Assembly: GCA_964017185.1 (NCBI GenBank)
Contig: OZ024874.1
Location: 19,142,457-19,206,456 of the forward strand
Length of the DNA: 64,000 bases
Origin: Rugalucina vietnamica
Lineage: Eukaryota > Mollusca > Bivalvia > Lucinida > Lucinidae
Direction of reading: 5' to 3'
Positions 63,203-64,000 of this stretch are shown piece after piece. Each line of letters opens with the position of its first letter. Position 1 is the first letter of the stretch. The notes under the pieces were generated by a model that made no database searches, was not told the DNA's origin, and was given only the letters and a program-made list of their open reading frames with translations. Both the position numbers and the translations under genes were made by a program.

Positions 63203-63894
63203 CTTCCTTTGTTGAGTAGGTGTATATGTTTGTTAGAGACCTGCTCGAAACAAAGGAGCCAGTATATAATTATAAGTTGTGCATAAGGGGTATTCATTGT
63301 ATGGACATGTTTGCATGACGTCTTCCACATTTTGAGGGTTGGTTTGTTGATTTAGAGTTTTAAAAGATCTAAGGTCATGTCTGGATAGTCAGTTACCCTA
63401 GCCACACTGTTCATGGGCGCTGCGCAGAGGCTGATTGGCAGTACTTAGTGTATGTTTCTTCTACCACTAACTTGTAGTTCTTCTTGAAAAAAATGCGAAT
63501 GTTTAGCACTTAATCTTCTTCCTTCTTGCATACACGGTACAGTATTTTATTTGAATGAAATCTATTTCAGTCATGCATGAGTTTTGTCGGATCCTGCAGA
63601 GATACATGTTGCTGCTCTGGGACGTCTTGAAAACATTAGCTGTCGATTGTAATAAAAGGGTACGACTTATAGACTGAGTCATTCGAGGCACAGGTCATTT
63701 GGCTGAAATGACATAAACTTACTGTATCTGCCATGCTATATGCTCCCAAAACTGCCAGCGGGTTTTTTTTTTTTTTTTTTTTAAAAAAGGGTTTAATTAA
63801 ACAGCTGAAATATAGTACTGCATATCATTATAATTACGAAAACATGCCCATACAATATACATATTTTTTAAGTTGTAAAAATTGAAAATTTTCA
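63203..63894. other. Gene-free interval
   Basis: No gene is recognised. A T run lies at about 63762-63782. Confidence 0.45.
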
Positions 63895-63965
63895 GTAGAA
63901 AATTGTTTATATTTTTCTTATTTTTGCTCCAAAACACAGATTGTGGGTACTCGTTAGAACCGTCT
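63895..63965 (-). repeat. TATA-bearing dispersed repeat, left part, minus strand
   Basis: Inverse of the first 70 bp of the copies at 29262 and 33170 (GAGTACCCACAATCTGTGTT, then AAAAATAAGAAAAATATAAA). Confidence 0.75.
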
Positions 63966-63976
63966 CGGTAAATAAG

Positions 63977-64000
63977 ACCAGAGGACCATTGGTCCTGTAA
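63977..64000 (-). mobile_element. Right end of a CTCACCTGAGC-family element, cut by the window
   Basis: The inverse of the last 24 bases reads TTACAGGACCAATGGTCCTC followed by TGGT, identical to the right end at about 37344-37367. The body would continue beyond the window. Confidence 0.75.

Noticed and set aside
1..64000. CRISPR arrays, bacterial operons or phage-like defence loci
   Set aside because: Repeats here lack regular repeat-spacer structure, and the coding sequence is eukaryotic retrotransposon and transporter sequence.

Overview
This is a repeat-dense stretch of a eukaryotic nuclear genome. There is no bacterial gene layout, no operons, and almost no host coding sequence. The mix suggests a marine invertebrate, most likely a bivalve mollusc: several non-LTR retrotransposon lineages, Penelope-like elements, a short palindromic MITE family with GAGCCGC ends, a tandem-unit family that begins with a CTCACCTGAGC hairpin, and a tRNA-headed SINE. 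That placement is inferred from repeat style as I know it, not from any taxon-diagnostic gene.

The only host protein sequence I can support is one exon at 24.67-24.90 kb on the plus strand. It encodes the N-terminus and first membrane helix of an SLC16-type monocarboxylate transporter. About 0.8 kb upstream lies a CRE directly abutting a perfect RFX X-box. The exon runs straight into a long (ATGTT)n/(ACGTT)n satellite in its intron. No later exon of the gene is recognisable downstream in the window.

Region by region. 0.5-4.5 kb: a LINE on the minus strand with an intact endonuclease-RT ORF2. 4.5-9.3 kb: poly(A) tracts, MITEs and a tandem repeat. 9.35-11.5 kb: an intact coiled-coil plus SGNH-esterase protein that looks like an L2/CR1-type LINE ORF1. 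12.4-12.8 kb: a minisatellite. 14.4-18.4 kb: two decayed Penelope-like elements, the second with a zinc finger and GIY-YIG endonuclease, followed by a 5'-truncated jockey/CR1-like LINE (18.4-20.2 kb). 20.9-22.5 kb: tandem dispersed repeats. 26.3-27.4 kb: a heavily decayed LINE RT. 28.14-29.13 kb: an hAT-like non-autonomous transposon with 8-bp target duplications. 29.5-32.05 kb: the first copy of a composite repeat (palindromic AT-rich array, arm, LINE tail, 1.35-kb module). 32.05-37.4 kb: stacked small transposons, hairpins, a SINE and tandem families. 37.6-40.15 kb: a 5'-truncated LINE with a long intact RT frame. 40.5-42.7 kb: a head-to-head inverted pair of the palindromic-array element. 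42.7-52.2 kb: a second copy of the 1.35-kb module, split by an 8.1-kb insertion with long inverted, internally repetitive arms. Inside that insertion sit a TA-flanked transposon, another nested in it, a Penelope-like 3' fragment and a SINE. 54-55.6 kb: a third LINE of the 37.6-kb type. 55.6-56.8 kb: a third palindromic-array element. 57-64 kb: MITEs, a C/T-rich tract, LINE tails and palindromes.

Most of the window is thus a record of nested transposition around one transporter gene. The least familiar structures are the palindromic-array element present at three loci and the 8.1-kb long-inverted-repeat element, whose insertion site can be read directly against an uninterrupted copy 12 kb away.
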